The notes: generated from the letters alone by a model not told the origin. A stretch of DNA of 60,342 nucleotides from DASXTB01 sp036505615 (GCA_036505615.1 DASXTB010000111.1:1-60342), one strand, 5' to 3'. Positions 1 to 8,770 are shown, counted from the stretch's first letter. A program made the numbers and translations.

Positions 1-104
1 GCGCGGTCCGATTCCGTGTGTGGAATCGCTGACCGGGGGTGCCTGGCGCTCCGCGCCTGGACACCCCCGGCTACTGTTATTGGTCCGCTTCGCGGACAGA
101 GGCC
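1..104 (+). repeat. Dispersed GC-rich element, family B, copy 1
   Basis: About 100 bases that recur with few changes at 42935-43035 (opposite strand) and, in shorter form, at 43168-43240. Shared landmarks are gaccgggggtgcctggcgc and ggtccgcttcgcggac. No coding potential of its own. The short frames across it are shadows. It is the left part of the gene-free stretch 1-420, which otherwise holds only a family A element, a partial family A copy and one heptamer array. Confidence 0.75.
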
Positions 105-220
105 GCGAAGCGGCGCTATTGGAGAGACGCCCCGCGGGGCGTCTCCTGCACGATGAAAGATTGTGCGGGAGACGGCCCACCGGCCGTCTCTCCAAAATGT
201 CCAAACTTCAGAGGCCGCTG
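101..220 (+). repeat. Dispersed three-hairpin element, family A, copy 1
   Basis: About 115 bases with three consecutive inverted repeats: a GGAGACGCCCC-type stem, a weaker GCAC..GTGC stem around gatgaaagatt, and a GAGACGGCC-type stem. The same order is seen at 22446-22560, 26203-26315 and, on the minus strand, 35351-35467. Compensating changes in the stems (for example cgcg/cgtg in loop 1, accggc/tcaggc in stem 3) suggest that RNA or DNA secondary structure is kept. It resembles REP/MITE-type non-autonomous elements. Confidence 0.8.
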
Positions 221-274
221 AAAGCGGCCTGGTGCTAAAGCAGCCTCTAAATGCGCCTCTGGTGCGCCCTCGAG

Positions 275-332
275 TTTCTACATTTTGGGAGCAGAGAGAC
301 GGCCTGAAGGCGTCTCTACAAAATGTCCAACC
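275..332 (+). repeat. Partial family A element
   Basis: A shortened relative of family A: it keeps the flank cattttgggagcagagagac and the last hairpin (GAGACGGCCTGAAGGCGTCTC type) but lacks the first two stems. A similar short form is present at 41637-41740. Confidence 0.5.
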
Positions 333-337
333 TCAGA

Positions 338-413
338 CTGGCACCCACACCCGGCACCCGAGACCCGGCACCCGAGACCCGACACCCGAGACCCGAAACC
401 CAAGACTCGAAAC
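338..413 (+). repeat. Heptamer array (CACCCGA type), single arm
   Basis: Roughly ten units of seven bases of the type acccgac / acccgag / acccggc. It ends a few bases before the stop codon of the transporter gene that reads toward it. Unlike most arrays in this window, no opposite-strand partner arm is visible next to it. Confidence 0.7.
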
Positions 414-420
414 TTGGTTC

Positions 421-1893
421 TCACCACCATCCAAGCACCTTCCACCATGCAAATCCCACCGTCACCCAAATGAGAATATTCACCACCGACGCGCTCAATC
501 CCAGACGCCACCAGGTGCGCTGGCTGACGTAGCCTGCGCCGTAGTAAATCGGCGCCGGCGTGGTGCCATAGTGAGTCAGCGAAGCAGCCAGATTGGAGAA
601 ATACGCAAGCGATAACGCCGCCACATATTTCGGCGCTCCGGCTGTCAGTATGACGACCAAAAAAGGGAGATACATCGCCGAAGCGTGCGCCGTGATGCTG
701 GCGAAACCGTAGTGCGCGTAGAAATAAATCAGCAGCAACACTGCCAAAGCGCTCCACCACTGCCAGCCCACGGTGAGGCCGGCCGCCCGCTCGGCGAACC
801 ATCGGGTAATCCCCGTATCGCTCAGAGCCTTGGCCATCATCACCAGTCCGCCAAACCAGATAAACACGTCCCACCCCCCCCGTTCTGTTAGCACGTCTTC
901 CCACACCAGAACACCAGTGATCAGAAGCGAACAGATGCCCGCCAGCGCGATCACTGTATAGTCAATGGAATGCCAGGACCCGGTCATCCAAAGCAGCGTC
1001 AGTGCTGCGAAGACTGTCAGCATGATTCTTTCAGCCCGTGACATCGGGCCCAATCGATCCAACTCTGCTTTTGCAACCTCTGCCGCTCCGGGAGTATGCC
1101 GCACTTCGGGCGGAAAAAGCCGATAGATCAGAAATGGCACAAGCACTATGGAAAGCAATCCCGGCAAGAGCGCACCCAAGGCCCAATGGCCATAAGTAAG
1201 GTTGATGCCTGTGGCCTGCCGGGCGAACTTGGCGATCAAAACGTTCGAGGCCTGGCCTGTCAGGAACATGGCGCAGATGATCACGTCGCCCTGATACACC
1301 AGAGTCATCAAGAAGGCCCCCAGTCGTCCTGCCGTGGGTCCTGGCCTTGAGTCGTAAGCTTCAGCCAAGCTCTTGGTGATGGGAAAGGTGATGCCCCCAC
1401 AGCGAGCGCCATTGGAGGGGATGATCATGCCCAGCATCATGTCAGTGCAAACCAGAGCATAACCAAGACCGAGTGACGTGTGGCCGATGGCGCGAATAAA
1501 AAGAAAGGCGATGCGCCGGCCCAGGCCGGTTTTAATCATGCCGCGAGAAATGAAAAAGGCCGTCAGAGTAAGCCACGGAAGAGGGTCTGCATAACCGGCT
1601 AGCGCCTGTGCAGGAGACAATGTTCGCGTCAGAGCGATGGCGCTGATTCCCATCAGCACTACTGCGCCACCGGGCACAGGCTGAAGAATCAATCCCATGA
1701 TCGTAGCGACAAAAATTGCAAGCAGCCGCCACGACTCTGCTGTAATTCCGGAAGGGGCGGGCAAGAGCAGGATGGCGGAGGCGGCCAGCAGGACCCCGCA
1801 CCACTTGGCTAGGCGGATCACACCTGGGGTGAGGTGTATCGGTTCCGCCTTTCGACTCGGCGTCTCGGCTACCCGTGAAGGAATGTCATCCAT
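421..1893 (-). CDS. DASS-family (divalent anion:sodium symporter) carboxylate transporter
   Basis: Predicted 490-residue inner-membrane transporter of the DASS/SLC13 family, probably importing di- or tricarboxylates with cations. The start ATG at 1893 (MDDIPSRVAE) follows the usual family N-terminus. The open frame continues upstream, but that part is translated repeat DNA. About twelve hydrophobic segments are visible, with a re-entrant style segment rich in small residues near DMMLGMIIPSNGARCGG and a second half containing SNLAASLTHYGTTPAPIYYG, both typical of this family. It is divergent from the RraA-like gene at 2084, with a heptamer array in the shared upstream region. Together with that aldolase and the LDH2-type dehydrogenase it suggests uptake and use of a C4-C6 acid. 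The substrate is not readable from sequence. Confidence 0.85.
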   Translation of the reverse strand: MDDIPSRVAETPSRKAEPIHLTPGVIRLAKWCGVLLAASAILLLPAPSGITAESWRLLAIFVATIMGLILQPVPGGAVVLMGISAIALTRTLSPAQALAGYADPLPWLTLTAFFISRGMIKTGLGRRIAFLFIRAIGHTSLGLGYALVCTDMMLGMIIPSNGARCGGITFPITKSLAEAYDSRPGPTAGRLGAFLMTLVYQGDVIICAMFLTGQASNVLIAKFARQATGINLTYGHWALGALLPGLLSIVLVPFLIYRLFPPEVRHTPGAAEVAKAELDRLGPMSRAERIMLTVFAALTLLWMTGSWHSIDYTVIALAGICSLLITGVLVWEDVLTERGGWDVFIWFGGLVMMAKALSDTGITRWFAERAAGLTVGWQWWSALAVLLLIYFYAHYGFASITAHASAMYLPFLVVILTAGAPKYVAALSLAYFSNLAASLTHYGTTPAPIYYGAGYVSQRTWWRLGLSASVVNILIWVTVGFAWWKVLGWW

Positions 1894-1971
1894 ATTTGAA
1901 ACGCTCAAGCCCTGGCTGCTAGCAATGTTATTGACAATGACAGGCAGTACTAATATTAAGTCGATGTCGCG

Positions 1972-2075
1972 GTCGAAAGTCGAAAGTCGAAAGTCGAAAG
2001 TCCAAAGTCGAAAGTCAAAACTGCAAGCACTGATCTTGGACTGTGGACCTTGGACTTTGGACCTTGGACAACTGA
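1972..2075. repeat. Inverted heptamer array pair (GTCGAAA / TTGGACT type)
   Basis: Left arm 1972-2019 has units gtcgaaa, gtccaaa. Right arm 2035-2075 has units ttggact, ttggacc. The arms are roughly complementary and separated by about 15 bases. The pair lies in the divergent promoter region between the transporter and the RraA-like gene, ending nine bases before the latter's start codon. Confidence 0.8.
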
Positions 2076-2083
2076 CTACTATC

Positions 2084-2758
2084 ATGACTATATCAAACGC
2101 GAACTTGGACGCCTTACGCAAATTGAGTACTCCGACAGTAGCTAACGCCGTGGAGGTTTTCAATCTACGATCGCGCAGCGCCGGTTTTGCATCACCCGAA
2201 ATTCGCTGTCTTTTTCCCGATCTCGGCGTAATGGTCGGATTTGCCGCTACAGCCCGGTTTGCCGCTGAGCAAGCGCCGGCAAAAACAACGTCCCGATACG
2301 ATTTCTGGAAGTATGTCATGGGCATTCCGGAACCTCGAGTAGTGGTGATGCAGGATTTGGACCAGCCTCCGGGGATAGGCGCCTATTTTGGAGAAGTTCA
2401 ATCTTCAATCCACCGGCGCTTGCGTTGCGTGGGTGTGATAACCAACGGATTTGTGCGCGACCTGGATGAGGTGCGCGCATTGGGCTTTCAGTATTTCGCA
2501 GCCGGGGTGTGTGTTTCCCATGCTTACGTGCATTTGATTGATTTCGGCGGCCCGGTAAAGGTCGGTGGCTTGGTGGTTTGTTCGGGGGATCTGATGCATG
2601 CCGACAAGCACGGCGTGCTAAACGTCCCCAAAGAAGTAGCGCAGGATATTCCTGGGGCCGCGGCGCAAATCGCGCAACGCGAACAGCAGATCATAGCAAC
2701 CTGCAGTTCACCGGATTTTTCGCTGGAAAGACTGCGAGACGTGTACGAGTCGAAATGA
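2084..2758 (+). CDS. RraA-like / 4-hydroxy-4-methyl-2-oxoglutarate aldolase family protein
   Basis: 224 residues, the usual length of the family. Members either bind RNase E (RraA proper) or act as metal-dependent class II aldolases / oxaloacetate decarboxylases on 4-carboxy-4-hydroxy-2-oxoadipate or HMG. The aldolase signature is present: GVITNGFVRDLDEV, with the Arg-Asp pair that binds substrate and metal, and downstream HADKHGVLNVP. The ATG at 2084 is chosen because family similarity starts there (MTISNANLDAL). The open frame upstream is repeat-encoded. With the DASS transporter and LDH2-type dehydrogenase next to it, a catabolic aldolase role is more likely than RNase regulation. A non-enzymatic role cannot be excluded. 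Confidence 0.85.
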   Translation: MTISNANLDALRKLSTPTVANAVEVFNLRSRSAGFASPEIRCLFPDLGVMVGFAATARFAAEQAPAKTTSRYDFWKYVMGIPEPRVVVMQDLDQPPGIGAYFGEVQSSIHRRLRCVGVITNGFVRDLDEVRALGFQYFAAGVCVSHAYVHLIDFGGPVKVGGLVVCSGDLMHADKHGVLNVPKEVAQDIPGAAAQIAQREQQIIATCSSPDFSLERLRDVYESK

Positions 2759-2765
2759 AAGTAGC

Positions 2766-2966
2766 CATCGGTCATCGGTCATCAGTCATCGGTCATCGGT
2801 TATTGCTAGGAGCTTCGGTCTTCGCAGATTGTTGTTCTGAGACATCTACTTACCGATCATATTTTTGAGAGATAACCAGTCACGATCGCCGATGACCGAT
2901 GACTGATGACTGATGACTGATGACTATTAGCAGGCTGAGAGCTGACAGCTGTGAGCTGAGAGCTGA
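2766..2966. repeat. Inverted heptamer array pair (GTCATCG / GATGACC type) plus GCTGAGA array
   Basis: Left arm 2766-2800 (gtcatcg units) and right arm 2889-2925 (gatgact units) are complementary and separated by about 90 unique bases. A further run of gctgaga / gctgaca units follows at 2933-2966 and reaches the start codon of the next gene. It occupies essentially the whole gap between two genes that read in the same direction. Confidence 0.8.
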
Positions 2967-2969
2967 ATT

Positions 2970-3263
2970 ATGTTAACTCACATCGTCTTGTACAAGCCAA
3001 AGCCGGGCGTCGCAAGAGAGCAGATCGAAGTACTCTTGCGCGAGGCGCGGACGCGGCTTCGCCAAGTACCGGGCGTGGCCAACCTCAAGGCAGGAACCTC
3101 AATTTATAAGGAAGACCCTTATCAATGCGCTCTAGTAATGTACTTTGAAGATATTGCCGCGCTGGATCGATATCGCGTACATCCGGTTCATGTAAAGTTT
3201 GTCGAGGAAGTCGTCAACCCGGTAGTCGACGAAGTGCGACGATTGGATTACGTCGAAGAATAG
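2970..3263 (+). CDS. Dabb (stress-responsive A/B barrel) domain protein
   Basis: 97 residues, covering one complete Dabb domain. The start MLTHIVLYKPKPG and the central DPYQCALVMYFEDIAALDRY, followed by HPVHVKFVEEVV, are typical. Dabb proteins are small ferredoxin-like-fold dimers that often accompany catabolic enzymes. Some are cyclases or decarboxylases, many have unknown roles. It sits between the RraA-like aldolase and the dehydrogenase, all on the plus strand, so it may belong to the same pathway. No catalytic assignment is possible from the sequence alone. Confidence 0.85.
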   Translation: MLTHIVLYKPKPGVAREQIEVLLREARTRLRQVPGVANLKAGTSIYKEDPYQCALVMYFEDIAALDRYRVHPVHVKFVEEVVNPVVDEVRRLDYVEE

Positions 3264-3269
3264 AAAAGA

Positions 3270-3382
3270 GGTCGTAAGTCGCAGGTCGAAAATCGAAAGT
3301 CAGGGGTCGCTCGGCCGAGGGCGAGCAAGGCTCGAAGGGTTGCACTTTCGACTTTCGACCTGCGACTTGCGAGCTGAGACTA
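3270..3382. repeat. Inverted heptamer array pair (GTCGAAA / TTTCGAC type)
   Basis: Left arm 3270-3303 (gtcgtaa, gtcgcag, gtcgaaa) and right arm 3344-3382 (tttcgac, ctgcgac) are complementary across a 40-base spacer. It fills the gap between the Dabb gene (ends 3263) and the dehydrogenase gene (starts 3395). Confidence 0.75.
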
Positions 3383-3394
3383 GGACAATCAGCC

Positions 3395-4450
3395 ATGACC
3401 GTTGACCGCTTCCCGATTCCAAGTGAATCGCTCACGGCTTTCTGCGTTTCCTGTTTCAAGAAGCTCGGCCTTTGCGATGAGGACGCCAGGATTACCGCCG
3501 ACAATCTGATTTTTGCCAACCTTCGGGGTGTCGACTCTCACGGTGTGATTCGACTGAAAGTGTATGCGGACCGCTTGCGCGCCGGCGGGACCAATCCCCG
3601 GGCCGTTCCCAAGGTGTCACGAGAGGATCGAACCTGTGCGCTGATCGATGCCGATAACGGCGTGGGGCAGGTAGCCAGTGCTGTGGCGATGAAACTTGCC
3701 ATTTCTAAGGCCGAAGCAAACGGAATCGGCTGGGTGAGTGTGACAAACAGCAACCATTTTGGAGCGGCCGCCTTCTACGCCATGATGGCGCTCCCGTACA
3801 ACATGATCGGCTTAGCCTTGACCAACGCGAGCGCGACCATGGCTCCCAGCGGAGGTCGCGAAGCGCGGCTGGGCAACAACCCGCTCGGTATTGCCGTCCC
3901 GGCTGGAAAGAAACCGCCAGTGGTTCTGGATATGGCCACCGGAGCCGTCGCCAGAGGAAAAATCTTCATTGCACAGCAGGAAAGAAAAAAGATTCCTACT
4001 ACTTGGGCACTCGATAAGAGCGGTGTACCGACCGATGACGCCGATGCTGCCGCCGAAGGACTGATACAACCCCTGGGAGGCTACAAGGGATACGGTCTGA
4101 GCCTGCTAATCGATCTCTTTACAGGAGTGCTGTCAGGCAGCGGATTTTCAACCCACGTTGGTCAGATGTACAAGGATCTGGGCGTGCCTACGCGTTCAGC
4201 GCACGCCTGCGCTGCCCTGCTCATTGACAGGTTCATACCTATTTCCGAATTTCGACAGCGTGTCGATGAGATCATCGATATGATGCAAACCTGCCCGCGC
4301 GCGGCGGGCGTCGATCGCATCTACGTTCCTGGGGAAATCGAGCATGAGACCGAACTACATCGAAGAGCGCACGGCATTCCGCTGAGTGGGGCCCTGAAGA
4401 ATGAACTGGTCGCTCTGGGGTCAGAACTGGGGGTTCAATTCCCGCTTTAG
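3395..4450 (+). CDS. Malate/L-lactate dehydrogenase family (LDH2/MDH2) oxidoreductase
   Basis: 351 residues, normal for the LDH2/MDG2 family of NAD(P)-dependent 2-hydroxyacid dehydrogenases (malate, lactate, sulfolactate, ureidoglycolate, delta-1-piperideine-2-carboxylate). Conserved blocks are VDSHGVIRLKVY near residue 50 (catalytic His), SNHFGAAAFYAM near residue 115, NASATMAPSGG, and GNNPLGIAVPAG near 165, and GGYKGYGLSLLIDLFTGVLSG near 230. A cytoplasmic enzyme. It follows the RraA-like and Dabb genes on the same strand, which fits oxidation of a hydroxyacid linked to an aldol cleavage. The exact substrate is open, because the family is functionally mixed. Confidence 0.88.
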   Translation: MTVDRFPIPSESLTAFCVSCFKKLGLCDEDARITADNLIFANLRGVDSHGVIRLKVYADRLRAGGTNPRAVPKVSREDRTCALIDADNGVGQVASAVAMKLAISKAEANGIGWVSVTNSNHFGAAAFYAMMALPYNMIGLALTNASATMAPSGGREARLGNNPLGIAVPAGKKPPVVLDMATGAVARGKIFIAQQERKKIPTTWALDKSGVPTDDADAAAEGLIQPLGGYKGYGLSLLIDLFTGVLSGSGFSTHVGQMYKDLGVPTRSAHACAALLIDRFIPISEFRQRVDEIIDMMQTCPRAAGVDRIYVPGEIEHETELHRRAHGIPLSGALKNELVALGSELGVQFPL

Positions 4451-4536
4451 CGCGAGTCCAGTCTGCCATTTGTGAACCTCGCGCGCACCAAGGATAGACC
4501 GGACATTTCACTTCATACAATCAGCCGACATTTCCT

Positions 4537-4568
4537 CTTGCATACCATACTGCAAGGCGCTCTTGACA
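4537..4568 (+). promoter_or_regulatory. Candidate operator palindrome and -35 box upstream of the IclR gene
   Basis: A perfect palindrome CTTGCA-N8-TGCAAG at 4537-4556 is followed at 4563-4568 by TTGACA, a textbook -35 hexamer. A weaker TACTGA lies 17 bases downstream. A site next to its own regulator gene would suit IclR autoregulation, but the palindrome has not been compared with other sites. Confidence 0.35.
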
Positions 4569-4629
4569 TCTGTCTCGTATTGCGGTACTGAGTTTTATAT
4601 AGTGAATACGCCGAGACGACTTGGGGAAT

Positions 4630-5451
4630 ATGAAGGCAAGAGTCACAGTAGTTGACAAAGGATCCCCTTACCGGGTTCAGGTGCTGGATCGCGCGCTGGG
4701 TATCCTGGATGTACTGGCGCGTGAAGGCTCCGGAATCGCGCTTGTGGAGATCTCCACTCAACTTGGTCTGCACAAGAGCACCGTCCATCGCCTGTTGAGG
4801 GTGTTGGAGCGCCATCGGGTGGTCATCAAGGACTCACAGAACGGCAGATATCGGCTCGGCTTCAGGCTCTTTGAGTTGGGAAGTCAGGCAATCGAGCAGT
4901 TGGACATACGCGAAAGAGCGCAGCCTTATCTGAAAAACCTCGTCCTTCAGACCGGCGAAACGGCACACATCTGCATTTTGGACCATGGCGAAATGCTGTC
5001 GGTAGCCAATGTGGAGAGTGTGCGCACGATTCGAACGCCGTCGACGGTGGGCCGCCGAACTCCGGCTCACTGCACCGCTGTGGGCAAAGCTCTGCTCGCG
5101 TTCTTGACGGACGGCGAATTGGAAGATTTCATAAAAAAAAATCCTCTGAAAGGCTACACGGGCAAGACGATCACCTCGGCCACCGCGCTTAAGGCGCAGA
5201 TAGAGTCGGTGCGCGAGCGCGGGTATGCAATCGATGATGAGGAGATCGAAGAAGGCCTGCGCTGCATTGGAGCGCCGATCTGGGATTATTCCAGAAGCGT
5301 CATTGCTTCCATGAGCATCGCCGGTCCGGCCTTTCGCATAAAGAAGGAGAAAATCCCAGCCCTCGCGGAATTCGTTGTCAGAGCCGCCCGCCAGCTTTCA
5401 GCGGAACTGGGACACCAGGAGACACTAAAGATAAGAAGAAAGCCAGCGTGA
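4630..5451 (+). CDS. IclR-family transcriptional regulator
   Basis: 273 residues. An N-terminal winged helix-turn-helix (about residues 14-75, with LVEISTQLGLHKSTVHRLL as recognition region) is followed by an IclR ligand-binding GAF-like domain (about 90-260, with RTPAHCTAVGKALLAF and GYAIDDEEIEEGLRCIGAPI). The ATG at 4630 is preferred over a TTG nine bases upstream because of the GGGG stretch just before it. IclR regulators often control aromatic-acid, hydroxyacid and plant-sugar catabolism and bind small acids. It lies directly downstream of the aldolase/dehydrogenase group and upstream of two TonB receptors, so it may regulate either side. Confidence 0.9.
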   Translation: MKARVTVVDKGSPYRVQVLDRALGILDVLAREGSGIALVEISTQLGLHKSTVHRLLRVLERHRVVIKDSQNGRYRLGFRLFELGSQAIEQLDIRERAQPYLKNLVLQTGETAHICILDHGEMLSVANVESVRTIRTPSTVGRRTPAHCTAVGKALLAFLTDGELEDFIKKNPLKGYTGKTITSATALKAQIESVRERGYAIDDEEIEEGLRCIGAPIWDYSRSVIASMSIAGPAFRIKKEKIPALAEFVVRAARQLSAELGHQETLKIRRKPA

Positions 5452-5560
5452 TCGCCAGCGTTAAGAGGAGAAACATAACCTTCCATCACAGATAAGCCTG
5501 ATGCCCACCGGTGAAAGGGGAAGGTCGCCAAAAGAAGAGAAAATCTCGTAGGGAGGGACT

Positions 5561-8500
5561 ATGAGACGACTTGAAATTCGCGCATTAATGGCACTGATCG
5601 TGCTCTTCATACCAGGTTGGCCGACCTTGGGCTGGGCCCAAGTAACCACGGCAACCCTTTACGGAATTGTTCGTGATCCAACGGGCTCCGTAATTCCGGG
5701 AGCGGCGGTAACAATTACGCACCAAGGTACCGGAGCAGTAAAGAAAACGATCACCAGCGATACGGGCGAGTTTGTTTTTGATTTCCTGCACGTAGGTTCG
5801 TACACACTCAAGATTGAGATGCCGGGCTTCAAGACCTCTGTGAGTCAAGGCATTGACCTGGCGGCAGGTCAGGAAGTGCGCCATACGTACGATCTGCAGG
5901 TGGGCGAAGTGGCCGAATCGGTAACGGTGCAGGGTGGGGCTACGCTGGTAAACACCGTGTCGGCCGAGCAGCGTGAGAGCATGAATTCGCTACAGGTCAT
6001 GGAGCTGCCCCTCTCTCGAAGGAATGTCACCAATATTCTTAGGCTCTCTTCAGGAGTGGATGTTGGCGGCGGCAGCGTCCGGATCAACGGCCAAGGTAAG
6101 AGCGGCGCCGGCGTCACAGTGGACGGCACGGATGCCAACGCAAACCCATCCGAGGGCCGGGCGATGGAACAATACGGAGGTCGGAACTACATCGACGTGA
6201 TGAGCATCGAGGCGGTGCAGGAGGTACAACTCCTGCGAGGGATCCTGGCGGCCGAGTACGGTGGCGTGATCAGTGGACAAGTAAACCTGATCAGCAAATC
6301 GGGAACCAACGCTTGGCATGGGAGCCTGTTTGAAAATTATCGATCCCATCTCTTCAGCGCTCGCGACCCGTTTCAGACGAACAGAAGGCCGGATGGCTCC
6401 CTGCTCCCCAGGAATCGAGAGGTTTTTAACCAGTTTGGAGGCGCTTTCGGCGGTCCGATCCTTCGAAACAAAGCCTTCTTCTTCGGGACCTATGAAGGTT
6501 ATCGCGAATCGAGGTTCCAGCGCGTGACGGGCACCGTCCCCACGCCGAAATTGAGAGGTGAAATCCTGCGAGCTTTGCCGTTTCCCGAGACGAAGATCCT
6601 CATGGACGCGATCCCTGAGCCCTCTGTCCCGATTGACGCCGATCGCGGACGATTTGAGGGGGCGGGAAAGCGCGAGAGCACGGAAAATCACTTTATAGTG
6701 AAAGGCGATGTTCTGGTTACTGAGGCCAGCAATCTTTCGGTCACGTACACCAGGAATCGTCCTTTTGGTCTGGATCCCAGCTTTTTCCTCAATGGCGCAA
6801 ATGACCGCACCTATGATTACGCGCAGGATCGACTTACCGCTCAGTACGTCATCGGCAGTAGCCGCTGGACCTCGGAAACCCGGTTTGGTTACAACCATCA
6901 GGATATGGAGCGGCTGGATCAGTTTTTCACATTCACCGATCCTAAGAAAAAAGAAAGCATCGAGTGGCAACGTCGGGTTCCTCGGCTATCGATACAAGGG
7001 ATCGGCGGCTGGGGTGGCGCCGAAGTTTGGCAAATGGAAGGCACGACTTACTCATTCGATCAGAAGATCGGGCGCCAGTTGGGACAACACCTTTTCAAAC
7101 TTGGTGGCCGTTATGTGCGTTACGGCGGCAGCCGCACCAACCCGGAGAACCCATCGTACGCTTTCAACAACAAAGAAGACATGTCTGCCAATATCCCGGG
7201 CACGGTCAATCACACGTTTGGATCTGCCGGTCCTCATAAATCGCGCATGTATGAGTTCGGCTTCTTTGCCCAGGACGATTGGCGGGTGAACCCCAGGCTG
7301 GTCTTGAACCTCGGACTCCGCTATGACTTTTACTCCAATAATGTCGTCAAGCCAACCGGGCCTGTCCCTGTTGCTATCAAGAACCTCTCTCCTCCCAGAG
7401 ATTGGCAAAAGTTCGACTTTGGGCCGCCCCGTCCTTTCGACAATCCCACTGATAATGATCCGGTGAATTTCAGTCCCAGATTCGGTTTTGCGTACAACCC
7501 GGACGGAAAAGGCAGGACCGTCGTTCGCGGAGGTTTTGGAATCCTGTTTGCGGCCCACGTGCCGGCGCTGTTGAGGCAGAGCGTCGCGCATCCGGTTGTG
7601 CCCTTCCGAGTAATCTGGAGTAAGAACGAGGCCCAGCGACTGGGGGTGCGGTATCCCACCTATGCTGAAGAGGCCCTGTCCATTGCCGAGCGGGACGTGG
7701 CTGCAAGCGGACGGATACTTATTTTCTCCGTGCTCAACCCAAAGCTTCAGAATCCCTACACCATGAATTACCAGCTAAACGTTCAGCGCGATTTGAGCCG
7801 AGATCTCATGTTTGAAGTAGGCTACGTCGGTGTGCGCGGGGTGAAGTTTCCGCTGCATCGCCGCTTTAACTTGCCCGACCGTGTGACCGGCGAGCGTCCC
7901 AATCCACTGATTATACCGGGCGGCTACTACGTCGACAATTCAGAGAGCACCGTTTATCACTCTCTGCAGAGTTCCTTAAGAAAGCGCTTTTCCCAAAACC
8001 TGTCCTTTGACGCGCACTACACCCTGGGTAAGGCGCTCGCCTTCGCTGGTGGAGACGTCGGCGTCTATTACGGCACGGATGCCAACGATCAGATCCAGGA
8101 CTTCTTCAACCTCCGCATTGATAGGGGACCGGCAGTTGGAGACGTCACTCACCGCTTTGTCGGCGACTGGATTTACCAACTGCCTTACCTGACGAATTGG
8201 GGAAATCCTTTCTTCAGGCACGTGCTCGGAGGCTGGCAGTTCTCGGGAATTCTTGTGGGCCGTAGCGGCACTCCCGCTTTAGTGACCCAGGGTTGCGCAA
8301 GTGCGTACCACTGCAGGCCGGACTTTCTGGGTGGAGATCCGATTGTCAGTGATTGGAACAAAAACGAAATCACCACCGGCTGCCGCCCGGGCGTGCACTG
8401 CGATGTGCAATACCTGAACGTGGCTGCCTTCGCGCCGGTGCCGTTGACCAAGGCCACTGGAATTGCCATAAGACCTGGAACTGCCGGGAAGAGTCTAATC

Positions 8501-8716
8501 CGCAATCCTGGCTCCTGGAGTACAGACTTTTCGCTGGCTAAGAACTTCAAGCTCAGAGAAGGAATGAGGCTCCAATTCCGGGCGGATATGTTCAATGCCT
8601 TAAACCACGTCAATCTTGGTGGGCCTAATACCAACATCGACAGCCGAGACTTCGGCCGGATCAACGGCGCAGGCGGTATGAGGTCGATGCAGATGGGTCT
8701 GCGGCTGCAGTTTTAG
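5561..8716 (+). CDS. TonB-dependent receptor, Oar-like, with carboxypeptidase-regulatory domain
   Basis: 1051-residue outer-membrane protein. A Sec signal peptide ends near residue 26 (TLGWAQ). Residues about 30-115 form a carboxypeptidase-regulatory/CnaB-like beta-sandwich (GIVRDPTGSVIPGAAV). A plug domain follows to about 240 (LPLSRRNVTNILRL, VQEVQLLRGILAAEYGG) and then a long beta-barrel ending in the aromatic MGLRLQF. The length and architecture match the Oar-like receptors abundant in Acidobacteriota, which import large oligomers or serve as porin-like transporters in place of SusC/SusD pairs. AGGGAGGG lies shortly before the ATG. A second receptor follows 54 bases downstream, probably in one transcript. 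Confidence 0.92.
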   Translation: MRRLEIRALMALIVLFIPGWPTLGWAQVTTATLYGIVRDPTGSVIPGAAVTITHQGTGAVKKTITSDTGEFVFDFLHVGSYTLKIEMPGFKTSVSQGIDLAAGQEVRHTYDLQVGEVAESVTVQGGATLVNTVSAEQRESMNSLQVMELPLSRRNVTNILRLSSGVDVGGGSVRINGQGKSGAGVTVDGTDANANPSEGRAMEQYGGRNYIDVMSIEAVQEVQLLRGILAAEYGGVISGQVNLISKSGTNAWHGSLFENYRSHLFSARDPFQTNRRPDGSLLPRNREVFNQFGGAFGGPILRNKAFFFGTYEGYRESRFQRVTGTVPTPKLRGEILRALPFPETKILMDAIPEPSVPIDADRGRFEGAGKRESTENHFIVKGDVLVTEASNLSVTYTRNRPFGLDPSFFLNGANDRTYDYAQDRLTAQYVIGSSRWTSETRFGYNHQDMERLDQFFTFTDPKKKESIEWQRRVPRLSIQGIGGWGGAEVWQMEGTTYSFDQKIGRQLGQHLFKLGGRYVRYGGSRTNPENPSYAFNNKEDMSANIPGTVNHTFGSAGPHKSRMYEFGFFAQDDWRVNPRLVLNLGLRYDFYSNNVVKPTGPVPVAIKNLSPPRDWQKFDFGPPRPFDNPTDNDPVNFSPRFGFAYNPDGKGRTVVRGGFGILFAAHVPALLRQSVAHPVVPFRVIWSKNEAQRLGVRYPTYAEEALSIAERDVAASGRILIFSVLNPKLQNPYTMNYQLNVQRDLSRDLMFEVGYVGVRGVKFPLHRRFNLPDRVTGERPNPLIIPGGYYVDNSESTVYHSLQSSLRKRFSQNLSFDAHYTLGKALAFAGGDVGVYYGTDANDQIQDFFNLRIDRGPAVGDVTHRFVGDWIYQLPYLTNWGNPFFRHVLGGWQFSGILVGRSGTPALVTQGCASAYHCRPDFLGGDPIVSDWNKNEITTGCRPGVHCDVQYLNVAAFAPVPLTKATGIAIRPGTAGKSLIRNPGSWSTDFSLAKNFKLREGMRLQFRADMFNALNHVNLGGPNTNIDSRDFGRINGAGGMRSMQMGLRLQF

Positions 8717-8731
8717 CTGCAACTTTCCAAT

Positions 8732-8752
8732 GCGGGCAGGCCTTATGCCCGC
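8732..8752 (+). other. Hairpin between two receptor genes
   Basis: GCGGGCA and TGCCCGC form a 7-bp stem with a 7-base loop directly after the first receptor gene. There is no T-run, so it is more likely an mRNA stability or attenuation structure than a complete intrinsic terminator. Confidence 0.4.
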
Positions 8753-8770
8753 CGTGACAGGGGAGGAGAC

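Noticed and set aside
6050..6970. 306-codon minus-strand frame
   Set aside because: Antisense to the conserved plug and barrel start of the first TonB-dependent receptor; no family similarity.
8732..8752. Intrinsic terminator between the two receptor genes
   Set aside because: The stem is clear, but no T-run follows it on either strand, so only a hairpin is claimed.
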